Shown here: piece by piece, positions 1-12,002 of the stretch
Layout: every line of letters begins with the position of its first letter
How positions within the stretch are numbered: the stretch's first letter is position 1
The notes under the pieces: generated by a model
Told to the model about the DNA's origin: nothing
What the model saw: the letters and a program-made list of their open reading frames with translations, nothing else
Database searches by the model: none
DNA from: Sciurus carolinensis
Taxonomy: Eukaryota; Chordata; Mammalia; Rodentia; Sciuridae
NCBI RefSeq assembly: GCF_902686445.1
Contig: NC_062217.1
Coordinates: 82,293,258 to 82,357,257 of the forward strand
Length of the DNA stretch: 64,000 nucleotides
Direction of reading: 5' to 3'
Program-made: the position numbers and the translations under genes

Positions 1-1562
1 TCCTTAATTTCTAAAGATGTTGAATATTTTTCTCATATATTTGCTGGCCCTTTGTATTTATTCTTTTCAGAAGTCTATGTAGTTCATTTGCCCATTTATT
101 ACTGTGTTATTTGTATTTTTAGTGTTGTTTTTCATGTTCATTATATACTCTGGATATTAATCCTCTGTCAGAAGAGCAGCAGGCACAGATAATCTCCCAT
201 TTTGTAGATTCTCTCTTCACTTTCTTGTTTCCTTTGCTGTGTATAAGCTTTTTAATTTGATGCCATCCCATTTATTAATTCTTGTATCATTTCCTGAGCT
301 TCAGGAGTCCTATTAAGAAAGTTGTCTTTGCATACATGTGGAGTATTGACTCTACATTTTCTTCTAGAGTTTCTGGTAACTCCTAGGTCTTTGATTCATT
401 TTGAATTGATTTTTGTGCAGGGTGAGAGAAAAGCATCTAGTTTTATTCTTCTACATATGGAAAACCAGTTGTTCCAGCACCATTTGTTTAAAAGGTCATC
501 TTTTCTCCAATGTATGTTTTTGGAACCTTTGTCAAGGATGAGATGACTGTATCTGTGTGGGTTTGTCTCTGTGCCTTCTATTCTGTACCATTGGTCTATG
601 TGTCTGTTATTATACCAGTTCCATGCAGTTTTTGTAACTGTAACTCTGTAGTATAATTTGAAGTTGGGTATTGTGATGCCTCCAACATTGCTTTTTTGGC
701 TTAGGATCACTTTGGTTATTTTGGGTCTTTTATTATTCCAAATGAATTTTAGGACTGTTTTTTTCTAATTCTGTGAAGAATGTCATTGGTATTTAAATGG
801 GGTTTGTATTGAATCCGTATATTGCTTTTGGTAGTATAGCCATTTGAGCAATGTTAATTCTGCCTATCCATGAACACGGAAGGTCTTTCTATCTTCTTGT
901 GTCTTCTTCAATTTCTTTCTTCAGTGCTCTATAGTTTTCAACGTAAAGGTCTTTTACCTTTTTGGTTAAATTTATTCATGGGTTTTGTTTGTTTTTATGC
1001 TATTTCAAAGGTGATTCGTAATTTTTTTCTCAGCTGGTTCATTCTTGGCATATAGGAAAATTATTGATTTTTGTATGCTGATTTTGTAACCTTCCTCTAC
1101 TTTTATTTCCTTCTCTTGCCTAATTTCTCTGTCCAAAATTTCTAGCACTATAATGAATAGAAGTGGTGAGAGCAGATATTCTTACTTGTTCCAGATTTTA
1201 AATGAAATTGCTTTCAGTTTTTCCCCATTCAGTATGATTGCTGGTTTGAGTTGTCATGTATGGCCTCTATGGTGTTGAGGTAAGTTGCTTCTATCCCTAG
1301 TTTCCTCAGTGTTTTTCCCAAAATCGAGTGCTGAATTTTGTCAGTTTTTCTCTGAATCTATTGAGATGACTATATTATGTCCGTCCTTCATTCTATTTTT
1401 GTGGTGAATGTTGATTTTTGTGTTAAACTATCCTTGCATCTCTGAGATAAAATTAACTTGTCCATGATGTACAACCTTCTTAATATGCTATTAAATATCA
1501 TTTGCTAATAATTTAATTATTAATGATTTTTGCATCTAAGTTCATCAGGGATATTGTCTACT
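1..1562 (-). mobile_element. L1 LINE fragment (ORF2 C-terminal half), first part of a split copy
   Basis: Read on the minus strand this matches the reverse transcriptase and C-terminal parts of ORF2 in the better copy at 42.4-46.2 kb, in the same order, but with many stops and indels. It runs off the left edge of the window, so the 3' end is not seen. The same copy continues at 1801-2302 and 3455-3650 after two insertions. It is an inactive older rodent L1. Confidence 0.9.
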
Positions 1563-1800
1563 GTTCTCTTTCCTTTTGTGGGGCGGGAGGGGTACCAGGA
1601 ATCGAACTCAGGGACACTCAACCACTGAGGCACATTCCCAGACCTATTTTATATTTTATTTAGAGACAGGGTCTCACTGAGTTGCTTAGAGCCTCACTTT
1701 TGCTGAGGCTGGCTTTGAACTGGTGATCCTCTTATCTCAGCCTCCCAAGCAGCTGGGATTACAGGTGTGCGCCACTGTGCTGGGCTTGTTCTCTTCCTTT
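1563..1800 (-). mobile_element. B1-dID composite SINE with TSD
   Basis: On the minus strand a B1-like (7SL-derived) body is followed by an ID/tRNA-like part. On the plus strand it reads as the ID part (cgaactcagg...cactgagg) and then the B1 part (agagacagggtctcactgag...gggattacaggtgtgcgcca). Near-identical TSDs of about 14 bp lie at 1563-1576 and 1787-1800 (TGTTCTCTTTCCTTT-like). The L1 sequence resumes directly after the right copy. Confidence 0.88.
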
Positions 1801-2302
1801 GATGTATCCTTACTAGTTTTGGTGTCAAGTGAAGTAATGGCGTCACAGAATGAATTTTTAAGTGTTGTACCTTTCTGTTTCATGGAATAATTTGAGAAGC
1901 ATTTGCATTAATTCTTCTTTAAAGGTCTTACAGAATTCCCCTGATAATTCATCTGGGCCTGGACTTTTCTTTGTTGGAAGGTTTTTTTATTACTTCTATC
2001 TCATTGCTAGTTATTGGTCTGTTTGGGTTTTCTATCAATTTTTTATTTAATTGTGGCAGGTCTTGTGTGTTCAAAATTGCATCCTTTTCTCCTAAATTTT
2101 CCAAGTTATTGGAGTATAAGTTTTCAAAATAGCTCCTAATGATCTTCTCGATTTCTTTGCTGGTTTCTCCTTTTGTATCTCTAATTTTATCAATTTGGGT
2201 TTTCTCTCTTTTTTCTTTTAGTTTGTTTGGCTAAGGGTTAATCTTTCTTATTTATCCTTTCAAAGAAACAACTCTTTTTTTCATTGATTCTTTGTATTTT
2301 TT
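1801..2302 (-). mobile_element. L1 LINE fragment, continuation of the 1-1562 copy
   Basis: ORF2 sequence from the middle of the RT domain toward the endonuclease linker, in register with the segment before the SINE. It includes the area matching the 'SPGPDGF' RT motif, read on the minus strand near 1940-1975. It is broken at about 2302 by an LTR. Confidence 0.85.
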
Positions 2303-2745
2303 TTATGACTTAATAATAGAAATTTATTTTCTTACAAATCTGGAGGCTGGAAGTCTGGGATCAGAGTACCAATATAGTTGATTTCTGGTGAGGCTTCTTT
2401 TCCTGGCTTATAGTCAACTGTCATCTCCCTGTGTGGTCACATGAACTCTTCTTTATAGTCAAAGAGAATGCAGGCTCTCTGTGCCTCTCCTTATAAATGT
2501 TTAATCTCATTAGATCGTGATCCTACCTTCATGACTTTACCTTAATCACCTCCTGAAAGGCACTATTGCCAATATAGTCACATTGGGGGTTAGGGTTTCA
2601 ACATATACATTTTGAGGAGACATAATACAGTCCATAGCATCTATCCCTGCCCCACCCCAAACTCATGTTCTCTTGCATGCCAAGTAATTCTTTCCATCCC
2701 AACAGTTCCAAGAGGTTTAAAACGTACCATTATCTACTATCTCAT
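2303..2745 (-). mobile_element. MaLR (MLT1-like) LTR plus a short internal stub
   Basis: On the minus strand this has the typical MaLR LTR layout: a start like 'gctatggactg...tatgttgaaaccctaaccccc', a central 'gtgaccacacaggga' block and an end like 'ccagcctccaga...aataaatttc'. To its right, about 2640-2745 resembles MaLR internal sequence ('catcccaacagttccaaga'). This would therefore be the 3' LTR of a minus-strand element. No coding capacity is seen. Confidence 0.7.
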
Positions 2746-2889
2746 TTAAATATCATCTAAACCATAAAAGCATGACAAGAATGTCCACTATGACTACTAC
2801 TATTCAGTATGGTTCTATTTTAACTATTTAATTTCATGTTTTGAATGTGAATAAAGTGATCTATATCTCATTTTCTATTTGAAATAAAC
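2746..2889. other. Short AT-rich stretch, possible L1M scrap
   Basis: Nothing clearly assignable. About 2775-2830 faintly resembles an old L1 RT segment on the plus strand. Confidence 0.3.
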
Positions 2890-3445
2890 ATTTTTTTTGC
2901 CCCCAACCACCACATTATGTATCATCATCCATTTATCAGAGAAAACATTTGACCTTTGTTTTTTGGAATTGGCTTATTTCACTTAGCACGATATTCTCCA
3001 ACTCCATTACCTGCAAATGCCATAATTTTATTCTTCTTTGTGGCTGAGTAGTGTTTCATTGTGTATATATACTAAAGTTTCTTTATCCATTTGTCAATTG
3101 AAGGGCATCTAGGTTGGTTCCACAATTTAGCTATTGTGAATTGAGCAGCTCTAAACATTGATGTTTCCCCACATCCATGCCAACATCTATTATTGCTTGT
3201 GTTCTTGATAATGGCCATTCTAATTAGAGTTAGATGAAACCTTAGGGTGGTTTTAACTTGCATTTCTTTAATTACTAGAGATGATGAGTACTTTTTCATA
3301 TATTTGTTGATCACCTGTAAGCCTTTGTCTGTGAAGTGTCTGCCCAGTTCCTTAATCCATTTATTGATTGGGTTCTTTGTATTTTTGGTGTAAAGTTTTT
3401 TAAGTTCTTTGTAAATTTTGGAGATTAGTGCTCTATCTGAAGTGT
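2890..3445 (-). mobile_element. L1 3' fragment (ORF2 C-terminus), internally deleted and nested
   Basis: On the minus strand it encodes remnants of the ORF2 C-terminal region (IEEL..., 'SNNRCW.GCGE'-like, TTLRFHLT). Compared with the copy at 42.4-43.1 kb, roughly 165 bp are missing at about 3165, removing the sequence between the last 'AAQFTIA' block and the Cys-rich block. It sits inside the older L1 that resumes at about 3455. Confidence 0.85.
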
Positions 3446-3454
3446 GATTCTCTG

Positions 3455-3650
3455 TATTTTTAATTATTCTCTATTTTATTGATTTTGGCTCTGATTTTAA
3501 TTATTTCCTTCCGCTACAGGCTTTGAAGTTGTTTTGTTCTTATTTTTCTAGGAACTTGAGATGCAACATTAGAATGTTTATTGGGATCTTTCTGATTTTT
3601 TAATGTAGGCACTCATAAACTTTCCTCTTAGAACAGCCTACATAGTGTTA
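3455..3650 (-). mobile_element. L1 LINE fragment, last part of the 1-2302 copy
   Basis: Picks up the ORF2 linker between endonuclease and RT (plus strand 'attgattttggctctgattttaa') where the segment ending at about 2302 stopped. This shows that 2303-3454 is inserted material. Confidence 0.75.
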
Positions 3651-3699
3651 TTAATAGTTATTAAATTATATTAATAACTATTAAATCTTGGTGAAAGAA

Positions 3700-4690
3700 T
3701 TTGAAGATAATGTAAACAAAAGGAACTTTATCAAGTTTTTACTTCATCAAAAAGCAAAAACTTTCATGCTAAATAACACCATCAAAAACATTATAAAACA
3801 AACCATGGATAAGAGAAAATACTTGTGAATAAAATCTGATATGAGACTTATTTCCAGAATATATAAAGAATACTTATGACTCAACAATAAGAAATTGAAC
3901 AGGCATTTCTCAAAATATCAAAAGATATGCTAACCAAAAAGCACATGAAAAATGTTCAACAGCATTAAATCATTTAGGAAACACAAATTAAAATTTTAAT
4001 GAAGCCTCACTTCTCACACATTAGGTTAAAATGAAAAAGAAAGACAAAGACAAGCATTGAAGATATAGAGAAATTTGAACCTTCATATGTTGCTAATGGG
4101 AATTTCAAATCATTCAGCCATTTTGGAAAACAGTTTGGTTGTTCCTTGAAAAGCTAAACATGTAGTCATGATGTGACCCAGCAATTATACCCCTAGAGAG
4201 TTGAGAAGAACATATGTCCATGCAATAACCTATAAATGCTCATGGCAACATTAATCACAATAACCAAAAAAAGTGGAAACAATCCAAATGCTCATGGACT
4301 GATAAATGTTTAGAAAAATGTGGTATATTCATAAAAGGGAATATTATTTGGCATTGTAGAGGACTGAAGTCCTCTACATGCATGGCTATTGCATGGATGA
4401 ACCTTGAAAATGTTATACTAAGTGAAGAAACCAGTCACGAGAGACCACATAATGTATCAGTCCATTTACATTTGGTTAGTGGTTGACAGGGACTGACAGG
4501 AGGGAGGAATAAGGAGTATTGAGAAATAATGGGTGTGGGGTTTCTTTCTGAAGTGATAGAATGTTCTAGATTAGGTAGTGGTAATGCTTGTACAACTTTT
4601 GGAGAAGTTAAAAATTGATTTTAAACAGAATGACATTTATGGTGTATGAATTATTTCTCAAAAATGTTTTATAAAACTATATACATTATG
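3700..4690 (+). mobile_element. Ancient L1M fragment (ORF2 end and 3' UTR)
   Basis: The plus strand carries the degraded ORF2 C-terminal layout of mammalian L1M (cattcagccattttggaaaacagtttgg, gtgacccagcaattat..., atgctcatggactgataaa, gaatattatttggc) and then a 3' UTR-like tail (ttgacagggactgacaggaggga). It is heavily mutated. Confidence 0.8.
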
Positions 4691-5309
4691 TAATCAACTG
4701 AATTGGTCATCTCTAAGCTTCAATCTCATGTTCAATTCATATTCCTACTTTAGTTCCCCCTCTAGACCTATGTTCTGCCCCTCCACCCTGTCCCAGATCC
4801 TTTACTTTGAAGGCAGGGAGAAGGGAAAGGAGAAAAATGGTTGCCTTATCACCTGGCCATTATAGATTGCAGTTATCTCCTTGGTTGGTTATATTTTTGT
4901 TCTAGTTCATTGTCTGTATAGGCTTGATATGGATATAAAGTCACAAAAATCTTCATCAAGCAGGTGTTCCTTTCTTCTAAATTTTTCTAAACACAGGGAG
5001 CTCTTGCAAACCTAAGCAACATCTTTGACCTGTTAGTCACCTGGTAGCATCAGTCTTTCTTCCTCTGCTGCACGTAACTCTGGGGTTCACATATGTCTTT
5101 GTTCTTAGCCGAATTAATTAACTAGAAATGCCCTCCACAGAGTGCGATGTCCATCTTCCTGAGAAGGTTTCTGGTTTGTAGCTCAATATCACTCTGACAG
5201 CAGGGCAAGAAATTTGTTTAGTAACTATCAGGGGACTATGTTACTTTAGCAACTCTGCCTCCACTTCCTCTTTCTTTAAGTTATAAAAATTGACATATAT
5301 AACTGTTAG
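4691..5309. other. Unassigned sequence
   Basis: No gene, RNA or repeat recognised. No open frame of interest. Confidence 0.5.
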
Positions 5310-5825
5310 ATAAAAACTACAGGAGGCCATTGTTTTGGACTAAGCTCCTGAACTGAGCCACAACAGACCAGGCTAAAATTAAAAATGAAGTCATGCTAAA
5401 GTTCCACATCATCAAATTGAAACCAAGCTGTTTATTGGACCTTTGAGAAATCAGGAATAGAGAGCCCAAATTCTGAAACGAAATTCTCAAATTTTGCAAG
5501 TTTCAATGGATGTGATAATGAAGTTCCCTCCTTAATGCCCCCTGCAAAAAAAGTAAACTAAAAAACCCAATGTTAACCAATCAGATTTTTTCCTGTTGTC
5601 GTATCTCCCTGTCCCTGCCTTACAAGGAGAACAACTTTGGAAGGACCAATCAATCCACTTTTTGTTCTTTAGTTCCTGCTTTCTTCAGCCTTTTTCTATC
5701 TATAAAACTAATTTCCTCTGCTTCGTTCAATAGGACACATTCTATTTTATGTAGTGAAGTGCTGCCTGATTCTAGAATTAAAAATAAAGTCAGTCAATTA
5801 AGATCTTTGATTCAATTGTGATTTT
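5310..5825 (+). mobile_element. ERV LTR (gammaretrovirus-like), solo
   Basis: LTR-like organisation: a promoter-like stretch (tttttctatctataaaact near 5690) followed by a U5-like end with AATAAA (attaaaaataaagtcagtcaattaaga, about 5780). No gag/pol was seen beside it, so it is probably a solo LTR. The class is inferred from the general look only. Confidence 0.55.
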
Positions 5826-5829
5826 ATCC

Positions 5830-6250
5830 ACATAACTCACAGATATGCAGTACAAGTATCTGAAGTGTACATATTGGTGAGCTTTTACCCATGTACACAT
5901 TCATTTACCAACAACCCACACCAAGAAATAGAAAGTTATCAGTTCCTGGAGGGTTTCCTCATACTTCCTCCCTGTCTTGCCCCACCCCTGTGAAGCTGAG
6001 CTCCTGTTCTTTCTCTGTCACTATGATTAGTGTTGCCTGACTAAATGAATCAGTCAGCATGTGCTTTGTCAGGTCTGATTTTTTTGTTTATGAAAATGTC
6101 TGTAAGTGTCATCCATGTGGCTGCATTCTAAAGTAATTTGTTGTTTCTCTTTGCAGTGTAGAACTTCCATTATTGAATATCCCATTATTTATATAGAAAG
6201 ATGTTTGGATTTTCCAATGTCAGGGTATGACAAATAAAGCCTCTATGAAC
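5830..6250 (-). mobile_element. Ancient L1M fragment (3' end), interrupted
   Basis: Plus-strand reading has typical L1M minus-strand phrases (acaaataaagcctctatgaacattc). The same element resumes at about 7303 after a younger L1. Confidence 0.7.
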
Positions 6251-7313
6251 ATTCATTTTATTTAATTTTTTTAAAATTTAGATTCATTGTACACAAAAGG
6301 GGTACAACTTTCCTTTCTCTGGTTGAACACAAAGTAGAGTCACACCATTTGTGCAATCATACAAGTTCATAGGGTAATGATATTTGTCTCATTTTATTAT
6401 ATTTTCTTCCTCCACCTCCCCACCCCTCATTTTCCTCTATATAATCCATCCTTCCTCCATTCTTGCCTCTCCCCACCCCACCTTTATGTATTATCATCTA
6501 CTTATCAGAGAGATCATTCAGTCTTTGGATTTTGGGATTGGCTTATTTCACTTAGCATGATATTCTCCAACTCCATCCATTTACCTACAAATGCTATAAT
6601 TTTATTCTTTATGGCTGAGTAATATTCCATTGTGTATATACACCACAAATTCTTTATCTATTCATCAATTGAAGGACATCTAGGTTGGTTCCACAATCTA
6701 GCTATTGTGAATTGAGCAACTATAACATTGATGTAGCTGCATCACTGTGGTAACCTGATTTTAAGTCCTTGGGTATAGGCCTAGAAGTGGGATAGATGGC
6801 TCAAATGGTGGTTCCATTCCAAGTTTTCTGAGGAATCTCCATACTGCTTTCCAGAATGTCTGCACTAATTTGCAGCCCCACCAGCAATGTATGAGTGTAC
6901 CTTTTTCACCAATCCTTGCCAACACCTATTGTTGCTTGTATTCTTGATAATAGACATTCTTAGGACCAGAATTCCTTAACATGACTCCCCAAACACAAGA
7001 AATAAAAGCAGTAATCAATAAATGGGATAGATTCAAACTAAAAACTTTTCCTTGTCAAAGGATACAATCAATAATGTGAAGAGAGAGCTTACAAAGTGGG
7101 AGAAAATCTTTGCCACACACACCTCAGATAGAGCACTAATCTCCAGAATTTATAAAGAACTCAAAAAACTTTATACCAAGATTATAAATAACCCAGTCAA
7201 TAAATGGGCTAAGGAAATGAACAGACACTTCACAGAAGATCTCCAATCAATCAACAGATATATCAAAAAGTGTTCAACATCTCTAGTAATAAGAGAAATG
7301 AACTTTCTTGGAT
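6241..7313 (-). mobile_element. L1 insertion with 5' inversion (twin priming)
   Basis: 6255-6960 is a minus-strand L1 3' UTR and ORF2 C-terminus. 6961-7302 is the next upstream ORF2 block in the opposite (plus) orientation, encoding a readable stretch that includes '[10 protein letters not shown]'. The inverted block ends just before the sequence where the direct block begins, with about 50 bp lost. The flanks look like a duplicated target, 'ATGAACATTC' near 6246 and 'ATGAACTTTC' near 7298-7308, with one mismatch. Confidence 0.85.
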
Positions 7314-7826
7314 GTATCTTTTTGGGATCTAGGGACCCATTTCTGTTGGGTATATCTCTGTGAGTGAGAACTACAGGGTGTATGTACATTCAATTTTTAT
7401 AGAACGCCAAACAGTTTTCCAAAGGAACCATCCACTTCCCACTAACCATCTAGCAAGTTTTAATTGTTTCATTTCTCCCCCATTACTTAGTGATGGTGGC
7501 CTTTCAATCTCAGTTATTCTGGTGGAAGTACATGACATCTCACTGTGGTTTTACTTGGTGCTGAACTGGTAACTGATGAAGTTCAACATCTTTTTAATAT
7601 TTATTGGCTATTTGGATTTTCTCATTTGCCAACTGCCTGCTCAAGTCTTTTTCCTATTTAGTAAAACAATAACAATAAATTAAAATTGGGTCAATTTTTT
7701 TTGTTGCTTTGTAGGAATTCTTCAAATACTTGGGATGAATCCTTTGCTAAATATATGTGTTCCAAAATATGTGTCTATAATTTGCCTTTTTACTTTCAAT
7801 ATTAAACAAAAAGTCTATTTTTTTTT
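7303..7826 (-). mobile_element. Ancient L1M fragment, continuation
   Basis: Continues the L1M of 5830-6250. On the plus strand it reads 'tttggatgtatctttttggga', then 'ccaaacagttttccaaaggaacc', then the text leading to 'gggatgaatcctttgctaaatatatg'. These are L1M ORF2 C-terminal phrases on the minus strand. Confidence 0.75.
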
Positions 7827-7827
7827 T

Positions 7828-7905
7828 TAAACAGTGCTGGGGATGGAACCCAGGGCTTCATGCATGCTAGGCAAGTGCTCTACCATTGAACTACACCCCT
7901 CACCA
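7828..7905 (-). mobile_element. ID SINE
   Basis: The plus strand shows the reverse complement of an ID body with tRNA-like A and B boxes: gtgctggggatggaaccca and gctaggcaagtgctctaccattgaactac. The ID family derives from BC1/tRNA-Ala. Preceded by a T-run at 7819-7828 (the poly(A) tail). Confidence 0.88.
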
Positions 7906-8690
7906 AAAAATTCTTAATTCTAATGAAAAGTAGTTTATTGTTCTTCCCTATTATGGCAACTGCCTTTGCATCCAGTTTATAAAATATTTGCCTCTTGTGG
8001 TCTTAAAAATATTCTTCTGCATTTTTTTCCTAGAACTTTATTGTCTTATCTTGCAGGTCAATGATCTATCTGAAGTTACTATTTTATGTAGGTAGAGGTC
8101 AAGTTTTTTTTTTTTTAAACAATATGGACCTGCAGTGGATCTAACATCTTTACTGAAAAGCCCATCTCTCTCTCTTTATTTTAAATTTGATGATTCAATA
8201 TGTGTGTGTCTGTTCTGGACATTCTAGTTTGTTCATTGTATCTTAATAGATTTTTGCACAATTATCATAATATTAATTACTACTGTAGTTTTACAGTAAG
8301 TCTTGAAATTTAATATTGCAAGTCCTCCAACTCTGTCCTTTTTCAAGATTGTTTTGATTGTTCTATAAATTTTCACATAAATTTTGGATTCAGTTTGTCA
8401 ATTTTAAAAAATTGCCTAGAATCCCTTATTTGGGATTTCATTGACTCTGTAGAAAAAAAATGGAAAAAAATTGACATTCTGCCACAAATGAATTCCCCAG
8501 ATGCCGAGCATGGCACATACCCCCATTTATTTAGCTCTTTGAAGACTTCTTTATTTCTTGCTACAGTATTTTGCAACTTTCCACGGAGGAGTCTTGCGCA
8601 TCTTTTGTTAGCTTATTCCTAGATACTTGATGGGGGATTTTAACGGTATTGGAAATGGTATTTCCCCTTCACAATCCATTAATTTTTCTT
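7906..8690 (-). mobile_element. Ancient L1M fragment, continuation (ORF2)
   Basis: L1M ORF2 phrases on the minus strand: 'tgcaggtcaatgatctatctg', 'tctttactgaaaagcccatc', 'gcttattcctagatacttgatg'. No long open frame remains. Confidence 0.75.
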
Positions 8691-8694
8691 TATT

Positions 8695-9430
8695 TTAACA
8701 AAATTAAAGAGCTTTATTGACATGACATATACTGTGCCTATATAAGTGTACAATGTGGTAAGTTCTGACATATGTATACAAATCATCACCACAATTAAGA
8801 TAATAAACACATCCCTTATCTCAAAAGTTTTCGCCTGCCCCAGTGCCATCCCTCTCTGGTCCCTCTCTGCCTGCCCTGACCTTCCCACCTTCCAGTAATC
8901 ATGAACCTGCTTTCTATCACTGTAGATTAGTGGACAAGTTTCTAGAATTTTTATGCATTCGTTTTTTGGTCTGACTTCTTTTGCTCAGCATAACTACTGT
9001 GAGATTAATCTGACATATGACACCAATTCATTCTTTAATTGCTTAGTAGTGTTCTTTTGGGTGAATTAATCACAATTTGCTTAACCTTTGGATGGAATTT
9101 GGGTTGTTCCTAGTTTGGGGATATTATAAATAAAGCTGCTATGAACATTTGTAAGAGTCTTTATATACACTTATGTCTTATTTTCTCTTGGGTAAACACC
9201 CAAGTGCGGGATTGCTGGATATTTTAGTAGGTGTTTGTTTTTAAGGAACAGTTGAACTATTTTCCAAAGTGGCTTATTGGCATTTGCTTCAAGTTTTATA
9301 TTTAAATTAATTATTGTGAGTATACAGAAATATAATCGATTTTTTGTAAATCGACCTTGAATTCAGTGACCTACTAAATTCACTCCATTTGTCTATTGAT
9401 TCTTTTGGTTTTTCTGCATATGCAACATGT
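8695..9430 (-). mobile_element. Second ancient L1M (3' end and ORF2 C-terminus)
   Basis: The L1M 3' UTR starts again here (ttgacatgacatatactgtgc... acaatgtggtaagttctgaca), followed by the C-terminal region (attataaataaagctgctatgaac; gcgggattgctggat). It is therefore a separate copy from the one ending at 8690. Confidence 0.75.
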
Positions 9431-9454
9431 TAACCTAAGTGAATAATAATCAGA

Positions 9455-9850
9455 GAGTGATTGTCCAAAAAAATAATGATATTTATTTGGGAAGAGCATT
9501 GCAATGGGACAGCAGAGCATTGCAGTGGGAATACTCATGCCGTAACAAACAACGGGCAAATTCAAAAAGGTTGAGGCCAGGGGAAGCAGTTAAGGACAAC
9601 AGTGAACTTGCTTGCACTGGATATCTTGAACAATAATGCTTGGTCACATGACTGATAACAAGAGCCGTGTCAGTCTGATGCTGGACAGGTCCTTGCCATG
9701 TCCTCATAGATGTACTTTGTGTATAAAGCTGTAGTGACCTCTGTGCTTATAGTTCTGGCAGAGTCTAGTGATAGTTAACCACCAGGAAATCTTTCTTCAT
9801 AACTTCCCAGCTTAATTTACCTTTTCTTGGTAGTGTTGACACAAGCAACT
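9455..9850 (-). mobile_element. Possible LTR remnant
   Basis: Not clearly L1. The minus strand has a TATA-like 'tttatacacaaag' and a sequence flavour typical of LTRs. It contains a 20-bp imperfect tandem duplication (gagcattgcaRtgggac) at about 9495-9532. The family is not recognised. Confidence 0.3.
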
Positions 9851-9854
9851 CCAT

Positions 9855-10390
9855 TTTTTAAAAAAATTATTGGTGCATTATGATTATACATAATAGTGAA
9901 ATTCATAAAATAATTCATGCCACTTTATTTTTATTCTAACAGTTTTCAACCTGCTTTCACCCCTCACCTATGAGTAATGAGAACCTTTATTTTTTCTTTC
10001 CTGTCTTTAATTTCTTTTTCCTGCCTTATTGGGTGGTAGGTTTTCTGGTACAATGTTGAGTAGAAATGTGATAATGGATATCCTTTTCTTATTCCCTAAT
10101 TGAAAAGCATTCAACAGGGAAAGCATTCAACATTACATCAATAGGCATTATATTGTTCCAGATTTTTTGGTAAATATGTTTTATCTACTCCTAGTTTACT
10201 GAGTTTTTACTTTTTATGACTGGGTCTCAAATTTCATGTAATTTTTTGACAATATTGAGATACCATATTTTCTCTTTTATTCTATTAATATTTTGAATTA
10301 TATTGATTGATCTTCAAGTGTTAAAATACCATTGCATTTCTGAAATAAACCCCAATAGTGATTCGTTTTCATGGTATCCCTAGGAAACGG
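9855..10390 (-). mobile_element. L1 remnants (rodent L1 3' tip, then L1M ORF2)
   Basis: 9855-9950 resembles the 3' tip seen at 27750 ('ttattggtgcattatgattatacataatagtg'). From about 10020 the text is L1M RT-like (ggtacaatgttgagtagaaatgtgataatgg; aaccccaatagtgattc). Confidence 0.6.
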
Positions 10391-10984
10391 AGGATTTTAT
10401 ATAAATGAATTCTATTATCATCTGAGAACAAAATTCTTCTTTAAAATGTGTGTGTAAATATTTCAAAGTTGCTTTGCTTTGCCTTCATGCCCTTTTAGTC
10501 ATAATACTCTGAAAACAATTACATTTTCAGTTGACTTGGAATTATCATTGTCAGTGACATTTATTCCACGGATATTTATTTTGTGCCTTATATTCCCTTT
10601 GTTTTGATGAAGTAATGACCACTGATTAGAATGTGCTGCGATATTCAAGATATGAAGATGTGTTCAGTAACTACAAAGCACTCTAGATTTTTATTGTTGT
10701 CGCTGTTATTTTTGTTGAGTACTCATATTGCTTCTCCTGTTTCTTGCTGTTTGAATGCTAAGTATTCTTACTACTTTTACCTACTTGTTTCTGATTTTTT
10801 TTCTCTCTTTCTCTGATTTTTATAACAAGAAGGAAATGGTTGACTAACCTTGTTAAATTTATATGTAAAGTAAGAGAAACTTGGTTCTGAGTGAGATTAT
10901 AGTAGATACTCCTGGAAGAAAATAAAAGCAACATGATATTCGTATTGCTAATTCTGGCCCCTTACCCTTGTGTTCTCCATTCTG
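10391..10984. other. Unassigned sequence
   Basis: AT-rich, no recognised repeat or gene. Confidence 0.45.
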
Positions 10985-11315
10985 TGTTAGCTGAAGCTGC
11001 AGCTGAATGTTTGTGCTCCCCCAATTCATGACTGGCCGAGAGTCTAACCCCTAATGTGATGGTGTTGGGAGGTAGAGTCTTTGAGAGGTGATTAGGACAT
11101 GACAGGAGCTCATGACCAGAGCTCCCTGGCCCCTTCCAAATGCGAAGATGGTGAAAAGGTGGCTGTCTGTGAACCAGAAGCTGAACCTCACCAGATAGAG
11201 TCTGCCAGCACCTGGATCTTGGACTTCTTGGTCAACTGTGAGAAATAAACTTCTGATGTTTTATAGGAGACCCAGTTTGAGGTCACTTATTCTGGCAGCC
11301 TGAATAAACGAAGAG
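10985..11315 (+). mobile_element. MaLR (MLT1-like) LTR
   Basis: Plus-strand LTR text in order: gctgcagctgaatgtttgtg, aacccctaatgtgatggtgt, gaggtgattaggacatga, ccagcacctggatcttgga, aactgtgagaaataaactt (AATAAA at about 11245), and an end like 'ggcagcctgaataaac'. Confidence 0.78.
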
Positions 11316-11755
11316 AGTTCATTATTATCCAATTGCTGAATAAGTATATGATATTGTAATATATCATCAATCAGGCATGTTGGACTTCATTCAAATTTGA
11401 ATAATTTAGAGTATTAATAGTAATACTATTCAAGCCAATACAATAGTATACATAATTTATAAAATAAAATTTATCAACACTTCATATATAATTTTATAAT
11501 TATAGTTTATAAATTTACTTAATAAATTCTACTTATAACAATGAACTAAAATGGCTAAATAGTTATTTTTAATATTCCCTTGCCACCAAACTGCATTATC
11601 ACCTAGCATCACTTTCTTCATAAGCTCATGGTCCTTATACTTGGTTTTGTCTACAGTTTCAGGAAAGATCTTCAACCTAATTATTAAATACATACTATGT
11701 ACCAGTTCTTATTTTAGTCACCAGGAACACAACATTGAAAACAACCCTCAAGAAG
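11316..11755. other. AT-rich unassigned sequence
   Basis: Low-complexity TA-rich text around 11340-11570. No feature supported. Confidence 0.45.
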
Positions 11756-11902
11756 TTCCATCTGGGGGCTGGGGTTGTGGTTCAGTGGTAGAGCGCTTGC
11801 CTAACACTCGTGAGGCACTGGGTTCGAACTGAATAAGCAAAATACAGGTATTGTGTCCATCTACAACTAAAAATAAAATTAAAAAAAAGATATTCCATCT
11901 GA
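11755..11902 (+). mobile_element. ID SINE with TSD
   Basis: Clear ID body (ggggctggggttgtggttca, then gtagagcgcttgcctaac and gggttcgaact) followed by an A-rich tail. The flanking copies 'TTCCATCTG' (about 11757 and 11893) are a TSD. The A/B boxes are pol III promoter elements of tRNA type. Confidence 0.9.
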
Positions 11903-12002
11903 TTCGATGGCTCACATTTGGATGATTTGAATTGATTCCTCCACTTTTAGGATCCTTTGGCAATGTCTGGAGAAGTTTATAGTTTTCACAAATGAATGGC
12001 GT

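Noticed and set aside
11765..11835. tRNA gene
   Set aside because: The tRNA-like A and B boxes belong to an ID SINE, with A-rich tail and TSD. The same holds for the other ID copies.
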